Source of the DNA: Ancylomarina sp. 16SWW S1-10-2
Lineage (GTDB): Bacteria; Bacteroidota; Bacteroidia; Bacteroidales; Marinifilaceae
DNA: 64,000 bases
Reading direction: 5' to 3'
Assembly: GCF_009669305.1 (NCBI RefSeq)
Contig: NZ_SADB01000013.1
Span: forward strand, 1-64,000
A program made the position numbers and the translations under genes. Below the pieces are notes generated by a model, which was not told the DNA's origin, searched no databases, and worked only from the letters and a program-made list of their open reading frames with translations. Positions 35,959 to 43,899 of the stretch are shown here, one piece after another; positions within the stretch are counted from its first letter, which is position 1, and every line of letters begins with the position of its first letter.

Positions 35959-38900
35959 ATGAAAAAATTATACATATATCTCCTTTCTTTTCTCCTATTG
36001 ATCCCATCGATAGGAATTGGACAAATTACTACAGTCCCCGAATTTCCGAATGTCGATTCAGAAATCACAATTACTTTCGACTCTTCTAAAGAGTCCAGTT
36101 TAGACTATTTTACTGGCGATTTATATGCCCACACCGGCGTTTTTATCGAAGGAAGTACATCATGGCAGCATGTTATTGGTGATTGGGGAGACAATACAGC
36201 TCAACCTCAATTAACCAACAATAACGATGGAACTTATACCCTTATTATTACACCCAATATTACCGACTACTATTCAATTACAAATGGCGAAGTTGTAACT
36301 GATTTAGCACTTGTTCTTCGCTCATCAGACGGAACCAAACAAACTGCTGATTTAAGCATTCCTATTTACCAAGAGGGACTCAATGTAAGTTTCACAACAC
36401 CAACTGATGGTCAAGTTGTTGCACTCAACGAAACTTTAAACATTGAGGTTAAAGCATCTGAAAATGAAACTTTAACACTATACATCGATGGTGAACTAGA
36501 AACAACAAATAACCTCTCTGAAATAAGTGCTGAAATAACGCCTACCGAAGCTGGTTATCATAAATTGGTGGCTGTTGCAGGTACAGGAACCAAAGAAGCT
36601 AGAGATACCATTCAATTTTATGTTCGTGCCAATACACCAACAGTAACAAAGCCTAATAATATTAAAGATGGTATTAACTATATAAACGACACCAGTGTTA
36701 CTTTATCGATATATGCTCCTAATAAAGATTATATTTTTGTAATTGGTGACTTTAACGATTGGGAATTAAACAATAACTATCTAATGAATCAGGATGGTGA
36801 TTATTTTTGGATTACTCTTGATAATCTTACGGCAGGAAAAGAATACATTTTCCAGTACCTAATCGATGGAGATATCAGAATTGCTGATCCTTATGCAGAT
36901 AAAATTCTCGACCCATGGAATGATTCATATATTTCGGATAGTACTTATCCCGACTTAATCTCCTACCCTTCTGATAAAACAACTGAAATAGCCAGTGTTT
37001 TTCAAACAGCACAAACAGCCTATACTTGGTCCGATTCGGAATTTACCTCTCCTAAGAAAGAAGATTTAGTCGTTTACGAATTGCATATACGCGATTTCAC
37101 CGATGCAGGAAACATAAAAACAGTAAAAGACACCCTAGATTATCTAGAACGATTGGGCGTAAATGCCATAGAATTAATGCCATTTAACGAATTTGAAGGA
37201 AATAGTTCATGGGGATACAATCCATCCTTTTATTTTGCTCCTGATAAAGCATACGGAACAAAAGCTGATTATAAAGATTTTATTGCTGAATGCCACAGCC
37301 GAGGAATTGCTGTTTTTATGGATATGGTTTTAAATCATTCCTACGGACAATCTCCTTTTTTACGCATGTATTTTGATGGTACAAACCCAACAGAAAACAA
37401 TCCATGGTACAATGTTACAAGTAATTTTAGTAATCCTGATGCACAATGGGGATACGATTTTAATCACGAAAGTGAACAAACCCAAAATTTAGTCGACAGC
37501 ATTAATTCCTACTGGATGAGCGAATATCATATAGATGGTTTCCGATTCGATTTTACCAAAGGGTTTTCGAACACAGCATACGGCGCATCTTCTTGGGGTA
37601 GTGCTTACGATGCCGATAGAATTGCCATCCTAAAAAGAATGAGCGACGAAATTTGGGCTCGAAAAAGTGATGCCGTTGTTATTTTTGAACATCTCTCAGA
37701 TAATAATGAGGAAACCGAATTGGCTAATCATGGAATTCTAATGTGGGGAAATGCAAACTACACTTATAGTCAAGCTACTATGGGATATGATGATTCCGAT
37801 CTAAGTTGGACTTCCTGGCATGAAAGAGGTTGGGACGAATCCAATATTGTCAACTACATGGAAAGTCACGATGAAGAACGTATGATGTATCGTAACCTTA
37901 CCTATGGCGATTCTCAAGATGATTACGATGTAACAGACCTGAGTACTGCTCTATCGAGAGTTGAAGCTGCTGGAGCCATATTCTTTAGTACTCCTGGTCC
38001 TAAAATGATTTGGCAATTTGAAGAATTGGGCTATGATATTTCCATTGACTACAACGACCGAGTAGGCGAAAAACCAACTCATTGGGAATACCAATATATG
38101 CCAAACAGAAAAAGACTTTATGACGTATTTTCTGCTTTAATTAATCTAAAAAAAGAAGAAATAGCTTTTGAATCAGAAGATTTCACACTAGTAACTAGTA
38201 CAGCACTCAAGAGAATTGAAATTAATCATTCTGATATGGATGTACGTGTAATTGCCAATTTCGATCTTGAGAATGGAAATATTGATCCAAACTTCAGTCA
38301 AACTGGAACTTGGTACGATTACTTTAGCGGTGAAGAACTCACAATTACGGATAAAAATGCAGAAATAGAACTTGAGGCTGGAGAATATCACATTTATACC
38401 ACCAAACAACTAACAACGCCTGATGTTGCAACAGCTCCTGTTGCCAGCAAGGTTAGTGTTAGCGGTGTTTATAAGGAAAATGAGATCTTAACAGCCACTT
38501 ACACTTACACCGATGCAAATGATGATTTGGAAGGTGGTTCAATTTACCAATGGTACAGAGCAGATGATGCTGAAGGAAAAAATGAAACGACGATTACCGA
38601 TGCAAATCAATTATCATATACTTTAGGTGCAGATGATAGAAATAAATTTATTCGATTTTCTATTACACCCGTAGCCCTAACAGGTGATTTTTTAACCGGA
38701 GAGATTGTATATAGTGCTTACTCCGAAGAGATTATTTCTCTTGTGAATCCTCCTGTTGCCAGTGACTTAAGTATAAGTGGTAATTTCACCGAAGATGAAA
38801 TCCTCACTGCAAACTATACATATTTTGATATGGAAAGTGATACTGAAGGAAACTCTATTTTTCAATGGTATAGAGCAGAAGATGCTGAAGGATCAAATGA

Positions 38901-39627
38901 AGAAGCTATACAATCAGCAACCAATATAAACTATACCTTAAGTTCAGATGATCGCTACAAATTTATTCGTTTCTCAGTAACTCCAATAGCTCAAACTGGT
39001 GATTTATTAACCGGAGATATTGTATATAGTCCTTATACTACTTCAATTGTTTCACTTGCGAATCCTCCAGTTGCAAGTAATTTAGCAATTAATGGTGAAC
39101 TTATACAAGATGCCATGTTAACAGCCTCATACATATACACCGATACTGAAGGAGATTTGGAAGACAGCCCTATTATACAATGGTATGTTGCAGATGATGA
39201 ATCAGGAACTAACGAAACAGCTATAGCAGGAGCCACTTCTCGTGAATATACAATTTCTCGTGAGGATGTGGGCAGGTACATACGATTCTCCGTAACTCCA
39301 ATTGCTAAAAGTGGAGATTTACTAACTGGTTCTAAAGTTTATTCTAGCTACACACAAGAAATTGGATATGCCACAGGCATTGAGGACGTGTTAGATGAAG
39401 AACTTAGAATATATCCAAATCCTGTTCAAGATTTACTTTATCTGGATAACCTTAACCAGGTTAAACAAATTAATATCTATAATTTAACAGGGAGAATGAT
39501 TTTACATAAAAACACACCTGATGCTAATGAAGTTTTAAATATCAGACATTTAAATCAAGGTATTTATATCCTCATACTCGACCTTGAAGATGGTAGTCGA
39601 TTAACAAAAAAAATAATTAAGCAGTAA
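35959..39627 (+). CDS. Secreted multi-domain GH13 amylase with T9SS sorting domain
   Basis: A 1222-residue extracellular alpha-amylase-type enzyme. A signal peptide ends near GIGQ. Two N-terminal beta domains (to about 225) are followed by a CBM48-like domain (about 235-330, VIGDFNDWELNNNY). The GH13 barrel (about 360-770) has region II DGFRFDFTKG (nucleophile Asp531), Glu577 in IFEHLSD and Asp638 in MESHDEER. Three ~105-residue repeats begin near residues 826, 931 and 1036 (PVAS...). The end (about 1140-1222) is a T9SS type A sorting domain, LRIYPNPVQDLLYL to ..KKIIKQ. It takes the place of SusG, but is exported by T9SS and not lipid-anchored through its N-terminus. Confidence 0.93.
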   Translation: MKKLYIYLLSFLLLIPSIGIGQITTVPEFPNVDSEITITFDSSKESSLDYFTGDLYAHTGVFIEGSTSWQHVIGDWGDNTAQPQLTNNNDGTYTLIITPNITDYYSITNGEVVTDLALVLRSSDGTKQTADLSIPIYQEGLNVSFTTPTDGQVVALNETLNIEVKASENETLTLYIDGELETTNNLSEISAEITPTEAGYHKLVAVAGTGTKEARDTIQFYVRANTPTVTKPNNIKDGINYINDTSVTLSIYAPNKDYIFVIGDFNDWELNNNYLMNQDGDYFWITLDNLTAGKEYIFQYLIDGDIRIADPYADKILDPWNDSYISDSTYPDLISYPSDKTTEIASVFQTAQTAYTWSDSEFTSPKKEDLVVYELHIRDFTDAGNIKTVKDTLDYLERLGVNAIELMPFNEFEGNSSWGYNPSFYFAPDKAYGTKADYKDFIAECHSRGIAVFMDMVLNHSYGQSPFLRMYFDGTNPTENNPWYNVTSNFSNPDAQWGYDFNHESEQTQNLVDSINSYWMSEYHIDGFRFDFTKGFSNTAYGASSWGSAYDADRIAILKRMSDEIWARKSDAVVIFEHLSDNNEETELANHGILMWGNANYTYSQATMGYDDSDLSWTSWHERGWDESNIVNYMESHDEERMMYRNLTYGDSQDDYDVTDLSTALSRVEAAGAIFFSTPGPKMIWQFEELGYDISIDYNDRVGEKPTHWEYQYMPNRKRLYDVFSALINLKKEEIAFESEDFTLVTSTALKRIEINHSDMDVRVIANFDLENGNIDPNFSQTGTWYDYFSGEELTITDKNAEIELEAGEYHIYTTKQLTTPDVATAPVASKVSVSGVYKENEILTATYTYTDANDDLEGGSIYQWYRADDAEGKNETTITDANQLSYTLGADDRNKFIRFSITPVALTGDFLTGEIVYSAYSEEIISLVNPPVASDLSISGNFTEDEILTANYTYFDMESDTEGNSIFQWYRAEDAEGSNEEAIQSATNINYTLSSDDRYKFIRFSVTPIAQTGDLLTGDIVYSPYTTSIVSLANPPVASNLAINGELIQDAMLTASYIYTDTEGDLEDSPIIQWYVADDESGTNETAIAGATSREYTISREDVGRYIRFSVTPIAKSGDLLTGSKVYSSYTQEIGYATGIEDVLDEELRIYPNPVQDLLYLDNLNQVKQINIYNLTGRMILHKNTPDANEVLNIRHLNQGIYILILDLEDGSRLTKKIIKQ

Positions 39628-39650
39628 TTAAATTTTCATATAATTGGACC

Positions 39651-39684
39651 ATCCCACTTAACTCGAGTTAAGTGGGATTCTTTA
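39651..39684 (+). terminator. Terminator after the T9SS amylase
   Basis: A perfect 13 bp inverted repeat (39651-39663 with 39666-39678), then TCTTTATT. It closes the starch locus on the right. Confidence 0.75.
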
Positions 39685-39778
39685 TTAAAAAACAATTGAA
39701 ATATAAATTAAAACAATAAGATCTTAAATTATTTATATATTTTAACAACTTATTTAGATAATTAGATACATTATTAGT

Positions 39779-39786
39779 TACATTTG
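39779..39786 (+). promoter_or_regulatory. Promoter -7 box of the ApbE/DUF4266 operon
   Basis: TACATTTG matches TAnnTTTG exactly, 44 bases before the first gene. No clear -33 box. Confidence 0.6.
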
Positions 39787-39829
39787 TTTATAAACACAAT
39801 ATTTATTCTATCATATTGAACACATACCG

Positions 39830-40273
39830 ATGAATTATAAAACAATTTTATTGAGCATTTTTCTAGTATTAGCCAGCTTCTCCAATGGATTTTCTCAAAC
39901 AAATCAACTTGAGCAAGCGGCACAATTAGCTAAACAAGAAAACAAACTGATATTTATGAACTTCTCAGGTTCTGACTGGTGTCATGGCTGCATAATTCTA
40001 AAACAAACAATATTAAATACTCCAGAATTTGAATCATTTGCAAAGGATAATTTGATTATGCTCGATGTTGATTTTCCAAGAATGAAAAGAAACAGACTGA
40101 GTAAAAAACAAGTGCAATACAATGAAAAACTAGCAGAGAAATATAATAAGGAAGGCCAATTCCCTACGATTATCATTTTAGATTCTGATCTTAATATTAT
40201 AGCGAAAACAGGCTATAAACAATTAAGTCCAGCTGAATATGTAAATCACATAAAAACATTGATTGAAAAATAA
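39830..40273 (+). CDS. Periplasmic thioredoxin-fold protein
   Basis: A 147-residue protein with a signal peptide (cleavage near GFSQ). The thioredoxin-7-type domain carries an active-site CHGC in FSGSDWCHGCIILKQT near residues 46-60, and a cis-Pro segment QFPTIIIL. It is likely a periplasmic disulfide reductant or oxidant. It opens a four-gene operon with apbE (1 base downstream), DUF4266 and DUF3570, so it may handle the cysteines of the DUF4266 lipoprotein. That partnership is an inference from gene order. Confidence 0.88.
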   Translation: MNYKTILLSIFLVLASFSNGFSQTNQLEQAAQLAKQENKLIFMNFSGSDWCHGCIILKQTILNTPEFESFAKDNLIMLDVDFPRMKRNRLSKKQVQYNEKLAEKYNKEGQFPTIIILDSDLNIIAKTGYKQLSPAEYVNHIKTLIEK

Positions 40274-40274
40274 G

Positions 40275-41306
40275 ATGATTAGAAATATTACGTGCATACT
40301 CCTACTGTTTATGTCACTAATTACATTAGGACAAAAAGAATCTCATACCAAAGTTCTTTTACTTATGGGATCTCGATTTGAACTAACAGCCATTAGTACA
40401 GATCAGGAAGAAGCAGCAAAAGCAATCGACTCTGGTATCGCAGAAATTAAGCGAATTGAGAAGTTAATTTCGTCTTGGAATACGAATTCTCAAACTTCAG
40501 AAATTATAAAAAATGCAGGAATAAAACCTGTTGTTGTTGACCAAGAATTATTCAACTTGATTCGTCGATCACTTAAAATCTCAAAATTAACAGGTGGTGC
40601 ATTCGATATTAGCTATGCCTCAATGGATAAGGTTTGGCATTTTGATGGGAAGATGAAAGAAATGCCAGACTCAAGTACAATAGCTGCATCGGTAGCAAAG
40701 ATCAATTATAAAAACATTATCCTTAATCCTGATAAAAGAACCGTTTTCTTAAAAGAGAAAGGTATGAAAATTGGCTTTGGTGCAATTGGAAAAGGCTATG
40801 CTGCCAATAAGGCTCTCGATATCATGTCGAAAATGAATTTAACAGGCGCTTTGGTTAATGCCTCAGGTGATTTAATCAGTTGGGGAAAAGACGAAGGCGG
40901 AAAAGATTGGAAAATTGGCATCGTGAATCCAAAACAAAAAGGAAGAGTCTTTTCCTGGCTAAGCATAAACGAAACAGCAGTTGTTACTTCGGGCAATTAC
41001 GAAAAATTTGTCACTATAAATGGTCAACGCTATTCACATATTATCGACCCAAGAACAGGTTATCCTGTTAAGGGATTAAGCAGCGTTAGCATCATTTGTC
41101 CCAATGCTGAATTGGCTGATGCTTTAGCCACCTCAGTTTTTGTACTTGGGAAAGATAAAGGTCTTGAATTAATTAACCGATTGAAGGGGATTGAATGTCT
41201 AATGATTACAGACAAGCAAGAACTTTTCACATCTAATAATCTACACTTAGATTATATACAGAAACCGATAACTAATCACAAATATCAAATTAAAATTGGA
41301 GAATAA
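40275..41306 (+). CDS. apbE: ApbE-like FAD:protein FMN transferase
   Basis: A 343-residue exported flavin transferase that attaches FMN from FAD to a Ser/Thr of a target protein. The N-terminal signal or lipid anchor region is hydrophobic. Family motifs seen are the ISSWNTNSQTSEI region, GAFDISYA, KIGFGAIGKGYAANKAL, LVNASGDLISWG, and the C-terminal YSHIIDPRTGYPV with metal-binding Asp. ATG 40275 is preferred to the TTG at 40263, which overlaps the upstream gene. It is the second gene in the operon, with the DUF4266 start one base after its stop. No NqrC, RnfG or FMN-binding-domain protein lies nearby, so its target is open. Confidence 0.93.
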   Translation: MIRNITCILLLFMSLITLGQKESHTKVLLLMGSRFELTAISTDQEEAAKAIDSGIAEIKRIEKLISSWNTNSQTSEIIKNAGIKPVVVDQELFNLIRRSLKISKLTGGAFDISYASMDKVWHFDGKMKEMPDSSTIAASVAKINYKNIILNPDKRTVFLKEKGMKIGFGAIGKGYAANKALDIMSKMNLTGALVNASGDLISWGKDEGGKDWKIGIVNPKQKGRVFSWLSINETAVVTSGNYEKFVTINGQRYSHIIDPRTGYPVKGLSSVSIICPNAELADALATSVFVLGKDKGLELINRLKGIECLMITDKQELFTSNNLHLDYIQKPITNHKYQIKIGE

Positions 41307-41307
41307 T

Positions 41308-41535
41308 ATGCACAAAAAAAATAAAACAATCATATTGCTGGTTGGGTTATGCTTATTGTTTGGTCTCAACTCATGTATGTCAGTTGCAGCCTACCAAAAA
41401 GCGTATCTTAACGACGAAGCAATGGCGCTTCAGGCTAAAAAGCTTGAAAGCTACGAATCAAATTTTCAATCGTACCGTGAAGGTGCTGCCGGTGCAAACG
41501 GTGGTAAATCAGGAGGAGGCTGTGGATGCAATTAA
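41308..41535 (+). CDS. DUF4266 small lipoprotein with Gly/Cys tail
   Basis: A 75-residue lipoprotein (lipobox LNSC). The mature part has a helical segment with VAAYQKAYLNDEAMALQ and ends in a flexible tail SGGGCGCN. The tail is the signature of DUF4266, whose function is unknown. It sits between apbE and DUF3570; the DUF3570 start codon overlaps its last codons by 10 bases. The two tail cysteines could bind a metal, form a disulfide handled by the thioredoxin-like protein, or be modified. No S/T-G-A-S/T flavinylation motif occurs in it. Confidence 0.88.
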   Translation: MHKKNKTIILLVGLCLLFGLNSCMSVAAYQKAYLNDEAMALQAKKLESYESNFQSYREGAAGANGGKSGGGCGCN

Positions 41536-42803
41536 ATAAACTAATCCTTTTATGCGCAATGATATTAGTATCAATTGCTGCTACTGCTCAAACTGATAAA
41601 AACAGTATTGACGACAAACAAAATAATAAGCAACAGAAAGTAAAAAAATCGGCAGCTGACCTCAAAGACACTGAAGTAAACTTTCTATTTAATTACTACG
41701 ACCAAGACGGAGATCATTCACCTGTAACGGGTGGACGTGGCACTGAAGACCTTCAGAACATCGCTCCTACTTTCGTGGTTCATATTCCTATGGATTCGGT
41801 ATCGAGTTTAGATTTGAATTTTGGAATTGACATTTATTCGTCTGCTTCAACAGATAATATCGATTATTTTGATGGCAATAAATCTGGAGCTTCGAGCATG
41901 GATGTTCGTACTCATATTAATGCAGCTTATAACAGAAATTTAATCAATTCTGGAAATGCATATAGCGTAATGGCTGGCTTTTCAGCTGAGTACGATGTAA
42001 CTTCGTTCAATTTTGGAGGTTCTTATACTTTAAATTCTAAAGATAAGAATCGCTCATTAAGTTTGGATGCACTCTATATGAATGATACGTGGAAATTGCT
42101 ATATCCAACAGAGCTCAGAAATGGAACAGAATGGCTTAAAGACGATACACGTACAACCATGAAGCTTGGTTTATCGTATTCACAAGTAATTAATAAACGC
42201 TTACAGGCTTTATTCTCAATGGAAGTTGTTTCTCAATCGGGACTTCTTAGTACGCCATTCCATCGTGTCTTTTTCGACGATGCCATTGGACAATCTGATG
42301 ATGTATTAAAAGGTATTAGCAATGTTGAAAGCTTGGATGATAATCGTCTAAAAATACCTATCTCAATGCGATGGAATTATTACTTAAACGATTTTATGAG
42401 AGTGAGAACATTCTATCGATTTTATACCGATAGTTGGGGAATTACTGCACATACTGCAAGCATAGAATTACCAATGCAAGTTACACCAAGTTTAATCGCA
42501 TCTCCATTTTTTAGATATCACACACAAACTGCTGCTGATGATTTTTATGAATTTGGAAAAGCGAGCAGTACACAAACGCCCGAATTCTATACCTCTGATT
42601 ACGATTTATCTGATTTAAACAGTACTAAAATAGGTTTAGGCTTACAATACTCACCAATAATGGGAGTCGGAAATTTCAAATCGCTTTTCAGAAAGGATAA
42701 ACAAGTTCAGTTTAAAAGTATTGGTTTAAGAACAGCCTATTACGATAGAAGTGATGGTTTAAATGCATGGTTAGTTAGCCTTGATTTTGCTTTCACATTT
42801 TAA
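41526..42803 (+). CDS. DUF3570 outer-membrane barrel-like protein
   Basis: A 425-residue protein with a signal peptide (cleavage near ATAQT) and alternating beta-strand pattern ending in aromatic SLDFAFTF, as in outer-membrane barrels. It belongs to the DUF3570 family, of unknown function. An SGAS tetrapeptide at residues 120-123 in FDGNKSGASSMD resembles the ApbE flavinylation motif (D-x-x-S/T-G-A-T/S). It overlaps the DUF4266 gene and is the last gene of the operon, ending at a strong hairpin. Confidence 0.88.
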   Translation: MQLNKLILLCAMILVSIAATAQTDKNSIDDKQNNKQQKVKKSAADLKDTEVNFLFNYYDQDGDHSPVTGGRGTEDLQNIAPTFVVHIPMDSVSSLDLNFGIDIYSSASTDNIDYFDGNKSGASSMDVRTHINAAYNRNLINSGNAYSVMAGFSAEYDVTSFNFGGSYTLNSKDKNRSLSLDALYMNDTWKLLYPTELRNGTEWLKDDTRTTMKLGLSYSQVINKRLQALFSMEVVSQSGLLSTPFHRVFFDDAIGQSDDVLKGISNVESLDDNRLKIPISMRWNYYLNDFMRVRTFYRFYTDSWGITAHTASIELPMQVTPSLIASPFFRYHTQTAADDFYEFGKASSTQTPEFYTSDYDLSDLNSTKIGLGLQYSPIMGVGNFKSLFRKDKQVQFKSIGLRTAYYDRSDGLNAWLVSLDFAFTF

Positions 42804-42810
42804 AAAAAGA

Positions 42811-42844
42811 AAGTGTAAAGAGTTATTATTAACTCTTTACACTT
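42811..42844. terminator. Bidirectional terminator between DUF3570 and the metallophosphatase
   Basis: A perfect 15 bp stem (42811-42825 with 42830-42844), TTAT loop. T-rich sequence flanks it, especially on the minus side. It overlaps the last codons of the minus-strand gene (stop at 42837-42839). Confidence 0.8.
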
Positions 42845-43748
42845 CTATAATATTTTTATTGCTCAATTTTCTATTACCATCCCAACGGTAAGCAATTAAA
42901 TGCCCTCCATTAGCAACACAAGCATCTACACAACAAAGATTGTCTCTCACAACACCTGCTTTTTCACATAAACAATAATGACCGAAAAACACAGGTCGTT
43001 CTTGCTCAGAGTATGGGGGAATATCCTTACAAAGTTCTAGTGGAATAGTATATTTAGGTAATTTAAATCGATTACCAAAAGCCAAAGAGCAAAAACTCTC
43101 TCCTTCCATCCTTTTCCACCATTTTATTCGAAACATATTACGCTTGATTCCATAGCTATCTTTTATAACAAGATCGTTTGGTAATGCGAATTCTCGTCCT
43201 TTTAATAATAACATACAAGCATCATATAGCTTGCCTTTATTACCATATATTTTTCTAAGAAACTTTTTATTCAACCTATTTTCAGGATGCTTCATTTTCA
43301 TTAGATCAATAGCTTTTGGGTCCCAACAAGCATGAACTACTCTAAAATTATCAAACTCTAAAAACAAGGGTAAAGATCTTAACCATTTCAGGTATATTTT
43401 TTTCGCTTCTTTATTAGCTTGAAACTCTATATAAGTTTTTCTAATTTGAGCTTTATTCTTCACACTATGCTCACGCAAAGGATTACCTTCATCATCTTTA
43501 GTATAATAAGATAATATATTGAGTTCATGATTACCAACTACAGCATAGGCAGAGCCATGATCGACCATATTCTTAATCAAACAAAGACTATCTATCACAC
43601 GCGGACCTCGATCAACAAAGTCTCCAACAAAAACGGCTTTTCTTTCAGGATGAGCATAAAAACCGTCTTCCATCGTATAACCTAAAGTTTGAATCATTTT
43701 CTCCAAACTTTCAAACTCACCGTGTATATCTCCAATAATATCGTACAA
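42837..43748 (-). CDS. PPP-type metallophosphatase
   Basis: A 303-residue calcineurin-like phosphatase. The metal-site motifs are all present: GDIHGEFESLE (residues 6-16), FVGDFVDRGPR and VVGNHE, plus a later HACWDP and GHYCLCE His pair. This is the bacterial PrpA/Ppp-like subgroup. It may remove phosphate from Ser/Thr phosphoproteins or from dinucleoside tetraphosphates. No partner kinase is nearby. The gene ends inside the terminator it shares with the convergent DUF3570 operon. Confidence 0.9.
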   Translation of the reverse strand: MYDIIGDIHGEFESLEKMIQTLGYTMEDGFYAHPERKAVFVGDFVDRGPRVIDSLCLIKNMVDHGSAYAVVGNHELNILSYYTKDDEGNPLREHSVKNKAQIRKTYIEFQANKEAKKIYLKWLRSLPLFLEFDNFRVVHACWDPKAIDLMKMKHPENRLNKKFLRKIYGNKGKLYDACMLLLKGREFALPNDLVIKDSYGIKRNMFRIKWWKRMEGESFCSLAFGNRFKLPKYTIPLELCKDIPPYSEQERPVFFGHYCLCEKAGVVRDNLCCVDACVANGGHLIAYRWDGNRKLSNKNIIEV

Positions 43749-43834
43749 ATCGATTTTTTTTTAAATAAAACTGAACATCAGTAAAATTACAACTATTTTG
43801 ATCTTGTATTTGTTAAACTTTCAAAGATATAAAA

Positions 43835-43878
43835 ACAAAAAAAACTCATCCTATTGCAATACAACAAGATGAGTTTTT
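43835..43878 (-). terminator. Terminator of the class-V aminotransferase gene
   Basis: AAAACTCATC pairs with GATGAGTTTT across a 17 nt loop, with eight T's following on the minus strand. Confidence 0.65.
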
Positions 43879-43899
43879 GTTTTAAATTGAGTAAATCAA

